In this document: positions 16,494-23,565 of the stretch, piece by piece
How positions within the stretch are numbered: the stretch's first letter is position 1
Layout of the letters: every line of letters starts with the position of its first letter
NCBI GenBank assembly: GCA_964438735.1
Contig: CAYTLW010000096.1
Location: 1-29,924, forward strand
Direction of reading: 5' to 3'
From: CAYTLW01 sp964438735
Lineage (GTDB): Bacteria > Myxococcota_A > UBA9042
Length of the DNA: 29,924 nucleotides
Program-made: the position numbers and the translations under genes
Notes under the pieces: model-generated
The model's input: the letters and a program-made list of their open reading frames with translations, nothing else
Databases searched by the model: none
What the model was told of the DNA's origin: nothing

Positions 16494-17600
16494 ATGGCCA
16501 TACTGGACAGGTTGCAGTCCGCAGCACACGGCCTGGTGACGGGGGCGGGCATCTTCGCCGACCAGCGCCTGGCGCGCCGTGGCGGCCGAGCGCCCCGGAC
16601 CATGCCGATCCTCTACGTCGAGGTGATCAAGCGCTGCAACCTGCGCTGCATCATGTGCGGCTATCCCACCGACTATCCCAGCCGCGGCAAGCGCATGGAT
16701 ACGATGGCCATGGAGCGGCTGCTTCGCCAGGCGACCGAGCTGTCCTGCCGCATCGTCTCCTTCGGCGGCGGCGAACCCTTCCTGCGGCCGGATATGCCTC
16801 GGCTCATCGACGTCTGCGGGGAGCTGGACCTGGGCCTGCACATCAATACCAACGGCACGCGCATCGACGCCGCCCTGGCCCAACAACTGGCCCCGGCGAC
16901 GCACCTGCACCTGGCCCTGTCGCTGGACCACTGTGACGCCGAACCCAACGACGCCATCCGCGGCATCGGCGTACATCGCGCCGTGCGGGAGGCGGCCGCG
17001 ACTCTGCGCGAGCATGCGCCCGCCGTGCAGCTGTCGCTGAATGTGGTGGTCGGCGCTCACAACGTCGGCAGCCTGGAGCGCACCGTCGACCTGGCCGCCA
17101 GCTGGGGATTGGGCGGCATCAAGTTCCTGCCCCTGCACAGCAACCTGGGCCATCGCTACAAGGATGACGCCATCCCCGAGGCCATGCGCGGCCCCGATGA
17201 CCTGCCGCGCGCCCTGGGCGAAGAGCTGCTGCACGCCGCAAGCCGGGCGCGCTCGCTGGGCCTGGCCACGTCATCGCTGGCGTTCTTGCAGCGGGTGCCA
17301 GACTACCTCGAGGGTACGCTGCATTTCCCCTGCTACGCCGGCTTCCTGTACGGCAACATCGACCCCTTCGGCCAGCTCTTCCCGTGCTACGATCACACCG
17401 AGCCCTTGAGCGTATTGGACCAGGGGCTGGTGGCCGCCTGGCGCAGTGAGGCCATGAACCGCATGCGCGACCGGGTGATCAACTGCGCCACCCCCTGCTG
17501 GAACAGCGGCAACGCCGAGCCCTCGTTGCGCATGGATCCGGCCACCTCGCTGGCCGACCCGGCCCAATTGATGATCGACCTGGAGCAGTACCTGCTGTGA
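16494..17600 (+). CDS. Radical SAM enzyme with SPASM/twitch-like C-terminal cysteines
   Basis: 368 residues. After a 37-residue N-terminal part comes VEVIKRCNLRCIMCGYPTD with the cluster ligands Cys48, Cys52 and Cys55, then VSFGGGEPFLRPDM (the GGE motif) and HINTNGT. The C-terminal part has FPCYAGFLYGNIDPFGQLFP and a further CY, then CATPCW, giving Cys280, Cys298, Cys331 and Cys335. They can ligate an auxiliary [4Fe-4S] cluster as in SPASM or twitch enzymes, although the spacing is not the full seven-Cys SPASM pattern. The YGNIDPFGQLFPCY phrase is the usual 'G.I.P.G.v.pC' turn. Family members modify peptides, sugars, nucleosides or lipids. No precursor peptide is visible, so a small-molecule substrate is favoured. 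The stop overlaps the next GTG by 4 nt. Confidence 0.9.
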   Translation: MAILDRLQSAAHGLVTGAGIFADQRLARRGGRAPRTMPILYVEVIKRCNLRCIMCGYPTDYPSRGKRMDTMAMERLLRQATELSCRIVSFGGGEPFLRPDMPRLIDVCGELDLGLHINTNGTRIDAALAQQLAPATHLHLALSLDHCDAEPNDAIRGIGVHRAVREAAATLREHAPAVQLSLNVVVGAHNVGSLERTVDLAASWGLGGIKFLPLHSNLGHRYKDDAIPEAMRGPDDLPRALGEELLHAASRARSLGLATSSLAFLQRVPDYLEGTLHFPCYAGFLYGNIDPFGQLFPCYDHTEPLSVLDQGLVAAWRSEAMNRMRDRVINCATPCWNSGNAEPSLRMDPATSLADPAQLMIDLEQYLL

Positions 17601-18805
17601 TCCCCCGACGCCGCTACGAGTTTCCAGACGGGCTCGGTCGCATGGTCAGCAGAGCCGTGCTGAGCGGCGCCGTCGGCCGTGGTCCCGCGGCGGGGGTGTT
17701 CGCGCGTATGCTCGCCGATCGACTGACCGCCGGGGATCGCCGACCGGACGTGATCCTGACCGCTTCGGGACGGGCCGCGTTGGCGCTGGTGTTGGAGCGT
17801 CTGGGGGTCGCCAAGGGCAGCGCCATCCTGCTGCCCGCCTGGACCTTCGGCGGCGTGGCCGACGACCTGCGCGCCCGCGGCTGGACCATTCGCCTGTGCG
17901 ACGTGGGCGACGAGCGGCCCCTGATGAGCGCCGACTGCGTGCGCGCCGCCTGGCATGACGACATCGGCTGCGTGCTCTACACCCACCTCTTCGGGCAAGT
18001 GGCGGACATCTCACCGCTGGTGCAATTCGCTCACCAGCAGGGCGCGCGCGTTGTCGAGGATTGCGCCCACGCCATGGGCAGCCAGGTCGCGGATGCTCCC
18101 GTCGGCGTCGCCGCGGATGGCGCGCTGTTTTCGTTCGACCTGCTCAAGTCCGTGGCCACATTTGGCGGCGGACTGGGTGTCGTCGGCGATGGCGCGGGCC
18201 ACTGCGAACTGGAGGGGGCGCCCCCCTCCGACAGCGCGCTGCTGCGTCGAATCGCCAGCGGGGTGGGCGAGGATCAACTCTTCGCCGGGCCGTGGCTGCG
18301 GCCGCTGAGCGCGTTGCTGGCCCATCCGGGCAGCCGCGCCGCCATCGACATGGCGGACGGATTGATGCGTCGTGGGCCCCCAAGCGCGAGCGGTTTCGGC
18401 CACCTGCAGGGCAGGGTGGGCATCGACCAGCTGCTCAGCCTGCCCAAGCGCCTGGTGCAACGCCGGGCCATGGCCCGTCGGGTGCTCGGCGCCCTGGGCT
18501 TGAGCGACCCGCAGCTGGATGAGGAGGCCGCCTTGCAGGGCAACGCCTATTTCGTCGTGGTGCGCGCCGCCGCCGGCGAACGAGCCGCCGAACTGCGCCG
18601 GGACCTGTTGTCGGCGGGCATCGACGCCGGCGTCGGCAGCGACATCGCAGATGACCTGTCCGGCGCCATCGAGCGCCCCCTGCCCATCGCCCGGGACTGG
18701 TCACAACGCGCCGTGCAATTGCCCTGCGGCGCGGCCTATGACGAACCCACCATCGCCGACCTCTGCGACCGCCTGACCCTGTTCCGGGGGCGCTTCAGCC
18801 TCTGA
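17597..18805 (+). CDS. Second DegT/DnrJ/EryC1/StrS-type aminotransferase
   Basis: 402 residues from a GTG that overlaps the preceding stop (GTGA). It has ILTASGRAALALVL, LLPAWTFGGVADDLRARG, YTHLFGQVADI, the PLP-ring motif VEDCAHAMGS (Asp155, His158) and the Schiff-base lysine in SFDLLKSVATFGGG (Lys184). It differs clearly from the DegT protein two genes upstream (EDCAHAMG against EDASQSTG, LLKS against SGKN), so the pair is not a recent tandem duplication and may aminate two positions or two substrates. It closes the tightly packed part of the operon; 44 nt separate it from the peptidase gene. Confidence 0.9.
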   Translation: MIPRRRYEFPDGLGRMVSRAVLSGAVGRGPAAGVFARMLADRLTAGDRRPDVILTASGRAALALVLERLGVAKGSAILLPAWTFGGVADDLRARGWTIRLCDVGDERPLMSADCVRAAWHDDIGCVLYTHLFGQVADISPLVQFAHQQGARVVEDCAHAMGSQVADAPVGVAADGALFSFDLLKSVATFGGGLGVVGDGAGHCELEGAPPSDSALLRRIASGVGEDQLFAGPWLRPLSALLAHPGSRAAIDMADGLMRRGPPSASGFGHLQGRVGIDQLLSLPKRLVQRRAMARRVLGALGLSDPQLDEEAALQGNAYFVVVRAAAGERAAELRRDLLSAGIDAGVGSDIADDLSGAIERPLPIARDWSQRAVQLPCGAAYDEPTIADLCDRLTLFRGRFSL

Positions 18806-18849
18806 CCCCAAGACCTGCCGGGGCATCGCGTCCGGCTGGAGAGATCACC

Positions 18850-20379
18850 ATGTGTAGATGGAATCGCTGCCTCGTCGTCCTTGTCTGGGCTGCCTGCGGG
18901 GCGCTGGCTGCTTGCGGCGCGCCCAACAAACCCGCCGCGAGCGCACAAACGGGCCCGGCGCCCACCGCCAGGACAGGGGCAGCAAAACGGACAAAACAGA
19001 CGGCACCCGAATGGCAAAACCGTGCGAACAGGCCGGTTCCGGCCGAGTTTTCGGGCTACGTGGCTGCGAGCAAACGCATCATCAAGGCGGCCACCGGCAA
19101 CGACGGCGCCATGGTCAAGATGCGCCAGCTTTGCGACGGCATCGGCCACCGCCTGAGCGGCTCGCCGGCGCTGAACAAGGCCATCGCCTGGGCGGTGGCG
19201 GCCATGAAGGCCGATGGCCACGAGGCCGTGCGCACCGAGAAGGTCATGGTGCCCCACTGGGTACGTGGTGAGGAGTCGGCCGAGCTGGTCGAACCGCGGC
19301 CCATGAAGCTGCCGGTGCTGGGCCTGGGCAATTCGGTCGGCACGCCGCCCAAGGGCATCCAGGCCGAGGTCCTGGTGGCGCGCACCCAGGCGGAGCTGGA
19401 CGCGCTCGGCCAGCGGGTCAAGGGTCGCATCGTGCTCTTCGACAACGCCATGCCCGACTGGCATCCCGAGCGGGGCTCCGGCTACGGCAAGACGGTGCAC
19501 TGGCGCGTGAACGGGCCGACCAAAGCGGGCGCCATGGGCGCTGTGGCGGTGCTGGTGCGCTCGGTGACGGCCCGCAGCCTCCGCACCCTGCATACGGGCG
19601 CGACGCGCTACGCCAGCGACAAGCCGAAGATCCCCGCCGCCGCCCTGACGGTCGAGGACTCGGCCATGATCGCGCGCATGGTCGCCGACGGGAAACGCGT
19701 CGTGGTGCGCCTGAAGATGGCCGCGAAGATGCATCCGGACGCGCCCTCGGCCAACGTCATCGGCGAGCTGAAAGGCCGCGAAAAACCCGACGAGGTGGTG
19801 GTCATCGGCGGCCACCTGGACTCCTGGGACGTGGGGCAGGGCGCCCACGACGACGCCACCGGCTGCGTCATCGCCATGGAGGCCTTGACGGTGCTGCGCA
19901 AGCTGAACCTGCGCCCCCGTCGCACCATCCGCGTGGTCCTGTGGACCAATGAAGAGAACGGCCTGCGCGGCGGCCGGGCCTACGCCAAGGACCACGCCGC
20001 CGAGCTGCCGGGCCACGTGGCGGCCATCGAGTCCGACTCGGGCGGCTTCGCGCCGGTCGGACTGGGCCTGAAGATGGCCGACAAAGCCAAAGAAGCCATC
20101 GCCGCCGGCCAGGTCGAGGGCATGCTCACGCTGCTCAACAACATCGGCGCCACCGCCGTGCGCCGCGGCTGGGGCGGCGCCGACATCTCGCCCATGGGTC
20201 CGGCGGGCGTACCCATGCTCGGCCTGCGCGTACACGGCAAGCACTACTTCGACATCCACCACACACCGGCGGACACCCTGGACAAGGTCGACCCGGACGA
20301 GCTTGCACGTTGCGTGGCGACCATGGCGGTCAGCGCGTACGTGTTGGCGGAGTGGCCTGGGCGGTTGGGGCAGAAGTAG
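18850..20379 (+). CDS. M28-family zinc metallopeptidase lipoprotein (carboxypeptidase Q-like)
   Basis: 509 residues; GGAGAG precedes the ATG. Lipobox LAAC (Cys22) and an A/T/P/Q linker to about residue 55. Catalytic domain in M28 order: VIGGHLDSWD (His322), GAHDDATG (Asp334), WTNEENGLRGG (Glu368/Glu369), AIESDSGGF (Asp396) and IHHTPADTLD (His470/His471). A protease-associated (PA) type insert lies between about 135 and 290. HLDSWDxGxGAxDDATG is the form seen in mammalian carboxypeptidase Q and bacterial relatives, which remove residues from short peptides. Anchored outside the cytoplasm, it could feed peptides to a transporter such as the POT at 1872; this link is inference. It is 44 nt downstream of the radical SAM/DegT operon and may share its transcript. 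Confidence 0.93.
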   Translation: MCRWNRCLVVLVWAACGALAACGAPNKPAASAQTGPAPTARTGAAKRTKQTAPEWQNRANRPVPAEFSGYVAASKRIIKAATGNDGAMVKMRQLCDGIGHRLSGSPALNKAIAWAVAAMKADGHEAVRTEKVMVPHWVRGEESAELVEPRPMKLPVLGLGNSVGTPPKGIQAEVLVARTQAELDALGQRVKGRIVLFDNAMPDWHPERGSGYGKTVHWRVNGPTKAGAMGAVAVLVRSVTARSLRTLHTGATRYASDKPKIPAAALTVEDSAMIARMVADGKRVVVRLKMAAKMHPDAPSANVIGELKGREKPDEVVVIGGHLDSWDVGQGAHDDATGCVIAMEALTVLRKLNLRPRRTIRVVLWTNEENGLRGGRAYAKDHAAELPGHVAAIESDSGGFAPVGLGLKMADKAKEAIAAGQVEGMLTLLNNIGATAVRRGWGGADISPMGPAGVPMLGLRVHGKHYFDIHHTPADTLDKVDPDELARCVATMAVSAYVLAEWPGRLGQK

Positions 20380-20638
20380 TCACTCTGCGTCTGCCGCTTC
20401 CGCCGATTCAATGGTGAGGCGAGCAATTCCGATCTTGAGGAGTGGGGGTGTGACACCTCTCCTGTCTACTCGCCCACGTCACCGGCCAGCAATACGAGCG
20501 TGCAGGAGCTGGCACAAAGTTCGCCGGCCTCGACCACGGGCGCAGATACGGGCACGGGCACGGAAGCGGACACGCTTCGTTGATGCGGGAATGTGAGCCG
20601 GATCCGGGCTGATTCTGTCTATCCCCCGGTCATCTCCA

Positions 20639-20668
20639 GTGCATTCGTCCTCATGAGGACGAATGCAC
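20639..20668. repeat. Perfect 30-bp palindrome
   Basis: GTGCATTCGTCCTC followed by AT and GAGGACGAATGCAC: every base pairs with its mirror position, and the symmetry stops at both ends. As RNA it would fold into a 13-bp stem with a CATG loop. No T-run follows on either strand, so a classical intrinsic terminator is not indicated. It could be an operator for a dimeric regulator, a site for a recombinase, or a mRNA 3'-end stabiliser. It lies 260 bp after the peptidase stop. Confidence 0.9.
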
Positions 20669-20774
20669 AAGAGCCGCCACTACGCCCGCACACGGCTGCA
20701 TGTCGCCTGATGTCAGATCTGGGAAGGGACCGGAACGGGCCAGTATTGGCTACGGTCGACGGGATCGCTGGCCC

Positions 20775-20799
20775 GGCCTCGCCAACCCTGTGGCGAGCC
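20775..20799 (+). promoter_or_regulatory. Leader hairpin upstream of the long Cys-rich lipoprotein gene
   Basis: GGCCTCGCCA (20775-20784) pairs with TGGCGAGCC (20791-20799) with one bulged C and the loop ACCCTG. It ends about 12 nt before the GGAG ribosome-binding site of the gene at 20822, so it would lie in that gene's 5' untranslated region if transcription starts upstream. Confidence 0.3.
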
Positions 20800-20821
20800 T
20801 GCCCACACCTGGAGCCTCACC

Positions 20822-23467
20822 ATGACTACGCCCAAGAGACCTGACCCACACCCCGCCGGCCTCGCCCCCGCCGCCAGGGACCCAGGACGAGCCCTCCTGG
20901 CCATCCTGCTGGCAGCCGCCGTGGCAGCATGCAGCGCAGAAGACGGGGCCGCACCCGCAGCAGTGGATGCGGGCACCACGGACGGCCAGGCAGCGGACTC
21001 GGACGCGGGCGCGGATACGGGCTCGGTCACGGGCACGGTCGCGGACACAGGCACGGTCACAGGCACGGATACGGTCACGGGCACGGATACGGTCACGGGC
21101 ACGGATACGGTCACGGTCACGGTCGCGGGCACGGATACGGTCACGGGCGCAGATACGGTCGCGGACACGGCCGCCGCCCCGGACACCGCTCCTCCTCCCT
21201 GCGTACCCACAACCCCCGCTGACGAGGTCTGCGACGGTGTCGACAACGACTGCGACGGCACCACCGACCAGCCCGCACCTGCCGAACAGCCGCTGTGCGA
21301 CGATGGCGACAAGTGCAACGGTGCCGAAGCCTGTGCAGCTGGCAAGTGCGTCGCTGGCATGGGCCTGAAGTGCGAGGCCGAACCCTGCCAGACCAGCACC
21401 TGCGACAAGACCTCGGGCTGCGTCTACAGCCCGAGCGCCGGCCCCTGTGACGACGGCAACGCCTGCACTCAGGGCGCGGGTGACGTCTGTGCGGAAGGCA
21501 AGTGCGTGGGTGGGGAGCCGTTGAAGTGCGATGACGGCAACCCCTGCACCAGCGACAACTGCGACCCCGCCAAGGGCTGCGTGACGGCGAACCTGGCCGT
21601 GCCTTGCGACGACAACCAGCCCTGCACGGTCGGCGAGACCTGCAAGAACGGCGGCTGCGGCGGCGGCAAGGCCAAGTGCAACGATGGCAACGCCTGCACC
21701 ACAGACAACTGCGCGACCAAGACCGGCGCCTGCACGGCCGTCGCCATCGCCGGCTGCAAAGCCTGCGCGAACAACACGCAATGCAACGACAACAACGCAT
21801 GCACCCAGGATATATGCGGGGCCAACAAGACCTGCAGCCACAACAAGGTGCCCAACTGCATCGGTCCGACCGACTACACGCCTCACAGCCTGGTGCTCAA
21901 GGACAAGACCTACACCATCCCAGGCGCCATCTACCTGACCCTGTCGGTGCAGAATGAAGGCAAGCCAGGTGCCGGGTTGCAGTGGACGCTCTTCTTCTCG
22001 GCGGACAACAAACACGACGCCGGCGACAAGAAGATGTACGGGCCCAAGAAGTGGACCGGCTACAACGTCGGCGCCACGCCTCCTGGCGCGCCCTACAAAG
22101 GCAAGACCGTGGCGGCCATGAAGCAGATGGGCTTTGGCGTGCAGAACAGTTCCTGGATGCCGGCGGATACAAAGTTCATCTGCGTCAAGCTGACCTCGTC
22201 CTACGACAAGAACCCGGCCAACGACACCCTCTGCGTGGCTGCGCCGGAGCTCTCGACGCCGGATTACAAGATGACCTCCCTCAAGTACAACACGCCGGGC
22301 GCCTCCTTCATCCAGCCCCAGAAACCGGTGCGGGCCTACATCACCTACCAGGTCGAGAAGGGCCCCACGAACCAGAAGCCCAAGGTCAATTTCTATGGCT
22401 CGGTCGACAACAAGTGGGACAAGGGCGACTTCTTGTACATGACCGGTACGGCCCCAGCCGCCGGGCCTGCTGCCAAGGCGTTCATGCTCCAGATGATCAT
22501 GCCCGGCACGGCCGATCCGGCGCACAAGTTCATGTGCGCGGTCGTCGACGAGGAGAACCTCGCCACCGAGAAGACGCCCGCCAACAACGCGCTCTGCGCG
22601 CCGGTGAAGATCGTCAACCTGCCCGATCTCACGGTCGCGGCGAACGTCCTGGCCTTCAAGCCCGCGGCCGGGCCGCTGACCGCGACACCGGGTTGGGGCA
22701 AGGAGTACAAATGCAGCGCCACCTACATCAGCAACGTCGGCTGGGCCAAGGCGGGTCCCTTCACCGTGCGCTGCTCCATGACGCCCAAAGCCACGGGACC
22801 GACCAACGCGCCTTGGGCCATGACGTGGACCTACGACGGCGGCGTGCCTGGCGCGACGGTGAACTACAAGAAGCAGATCGTGGCCGGCAAGTCCAAGCCG
22901 GTGGTGTCGCCCACCAGCGTGAAGATGGACAAGGCCCAGCTCGGCAACAACTACCTCTGCATGGACCTGAACTACGACAAGAAGCTGCCCGAGAAGGTCG
23001 TCTCACCGCAGGTCTGCCGCAAGGTCTACATGACCGGCGTGGACATCATCAACGACCCCACCACGACCAAGTTCGGCAGCTTGGGGACCAAGCCACCGCA
23101 GCCGTCCAGCCTGCCGCGCGGCAAGCCCCTGTTCCTGTATTTCGGCGTCTGCAACATGGGCAATATCGTGATGGCGAACACCAATACGAAGCTCAAGGCG
23201 CGCTTCCTGATTTCGAAGGATGCCAAGCCCTCCCCCGATGACCTGGTCTTGCTGCAGAGCACGTCGTCACAGAAGTCGTTGAAGGCCTACAAACCCAATA
23301 CCGGCAAGGGCCATTGCGGTTGGATGCACGACTCTTCCAAGGCGCTCACCATCCCGACCAGCGTCAAGGCTGGCTACTACCACCTGATCTTCCACCTGAA
23401 CTACGACGGCAGCATGTTGGAGCCCCTGGGCAACAATATCCGGACCGTTCCCGTGAAGCTGCTGTAG
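20822..23467 (+). CDS. Long Cys-rich lipoprotein with MopE-like and CDDGNxCT repeats and CARDB-like domains
   Basis: 881 residues; GGAG precedes the ATG. Signal peptide with lipobox VAAC (Cys37). Residues about 45-125 are a Thr/Asp/Gly/Val linker with TGTDTV repeats. Residues about 135-149 contain EVCDGVDNDCDG, the motif of MopE-like and related surface proteins, where acidic side chains may bind calcium or copper. Residues about 150-345 hold at least four Cys-rich units of the CDDGNxCTxDxCD type, common in Myxococcota extracellular proteins. From about 350 to the end there are three or four beta-sandwich-like repeats with phrases such as LSVQNEGKPGAG, NPANDTLC, PDLTVAANVLAF and SNVGWAKAGPF, resembling CARDB adhesion modules. 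I infer a cell-surface structural or adhesive protein. No enzyme motif is seen. Confidence 0.86.
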   Translation: MTTPKRPDPHPAGLAPAARDPGRALLAILLAAAVAACSAEDGAAPAAVDAGTTDGQAADSDAGADTGSVTGTVADTGTVTGTDTVTGTDTVTGTDTVTVTVAGTDTVTGADTVADTAAAPDTAPPPCVPTTPADEVCDGVDNDCDGTTDQPAPAEQPLCDDGDKCNGAEACAAGKCVAGMGLKCEAEPCQTSTCDKTSGCVYSPSAGPCDDGNACTQGAGDVCAEGKCVGGEPLKCDDGNPCTSDNCDPAKGCVTANLAVPCDDNQPCTVGETCKNGGCGGGKAKCNDGNACTTDNCATKTGACTAVAIAGCKACANNTQCNDNNACTQDICGANKTCSHNKVPNCIGPTDYTPHSLVLKDKTYTIPGAIYLTLSVQNEGKPGAGLQWTLFFSADNKHDAGDKKMYGPKKWTGYNVGATPPGAPYKGKTVAAMKQMGFGVQNSSWMPADTKFICVKLTSSYDKNPANDTLCVAAPELSTPDYKMTSLKYNTPGASFIQPQKPVRAYITYQVEKGPTNQKPKVNFYGSVDNKWDKGDFLYMTGTAPAAGPAAKAFMLQMIMPGTADPAHKFMCAVVDEENLATEKTPANNALCAPVKIVNLPDLTVAANVLAFKPAAGPLTATPGWGKEYKCSATYISNVGWAKAGPFTVRCSMTPKATGPTNAPWAMTWTYDGGVPGATVNYKKQIVAGKSKPVVSPTSVKMDKAQLGNNYLCMDLNYDKKLPEKVVSPQVCRKVYMTGVDIINDPTTTKFGSLGTKPPQPSSLPRGKPLFLYFGVCNMGNIVMANTNTKLKARFLISKDAKPSPDDLVLLQSTSSQKSLKAYKPNTGKGHCGWMHDSSKALTIPTSVKAGYYHLIFHLNYDGSMLEPLGNNIRTVPVKLL
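21059..21160 (+). repeat. In-frame 18-bp tandem repeat (TGTDTV) in a lipoprotein linker
   Basis: Three adjoining 18-bp units (ACGGGCACGGATACGGTC, the first with one change) at 21059-21112, then an interrupted unit and a fourth and fifth variant up to 21160. Being a multiple of three, copy-number change keeps the frame and alters linker length. Related but less regular sequence extends back to about 21001. Confidence 0.85.
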
Positions 23468-23468
23468 C

Positions 23469-23564
23469 CGCGATGCTGATCGCGACTGCCCACTGTCGGA
23501 CATAACGCGGCGGCGTTCGGGCTCCGGGGCCGGTGGAGGAGCGGGCACCCTTGGCGCGTGGCCC
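23469..23564. terminator. Hairpins between convergent genes, possible terminators
   Basis: Directly after the lipoprotein stop, CGCGAT (23469-23474) pairs with ATCGCG (23479-23484) around the loop GCTG. Nearer the opposing gene, GGGGCC (23525-23530) pairs with GGCCCC (23559-23564), with GGTG/CACC nested inside. Neither has a T-run, so termination is only suggested by position between two converging genes. Confidence 0.25.
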
Positions 23565-23565
23565 C

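Larger units (their letters stand above)
20380..20821 (+). other. Intergenic region with palindrome, leader hairpin and linker-like remnant
   Basis: 442 bases without a confident gene, with visibly lower G+C than the flanking genes in its first 250 bases. It holds a stretch at 20533-20583 that reads TTGADTGTGTEADTLR then stop and resembles the Thr/Asp/Gly linker of the next lipoprotein, a perfect 30-bp palindrome (20639-20668), and a bulged hairpin just before the next gene (20775-20799). Confidence 0.6.

Noticed and set aside
12404..18805. Interpretation as a hopanoid-modification cluster (HpnH/HpnJ/HpnO-like)
   Set aside because: The SPASM-like enzyme lacks the HpnH N-terminal signature, the aminotransferases are DegT rather than class III, and no squalene-hopene cyclase is present.
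18736..20262. 508-codon minus-strand frame opposite the M28 peptidase
   Set aside because: The plus strand carries all five metal-site motifs; the minus frame has none of any kind.
20750..22525. 591-codon minus-strand frame with Arg/Asp repeats
   Set aside because: The repeats are the mirror of the TGTDTV minisatellite; the rest lies opposite the Cys-rich lipoprotein.
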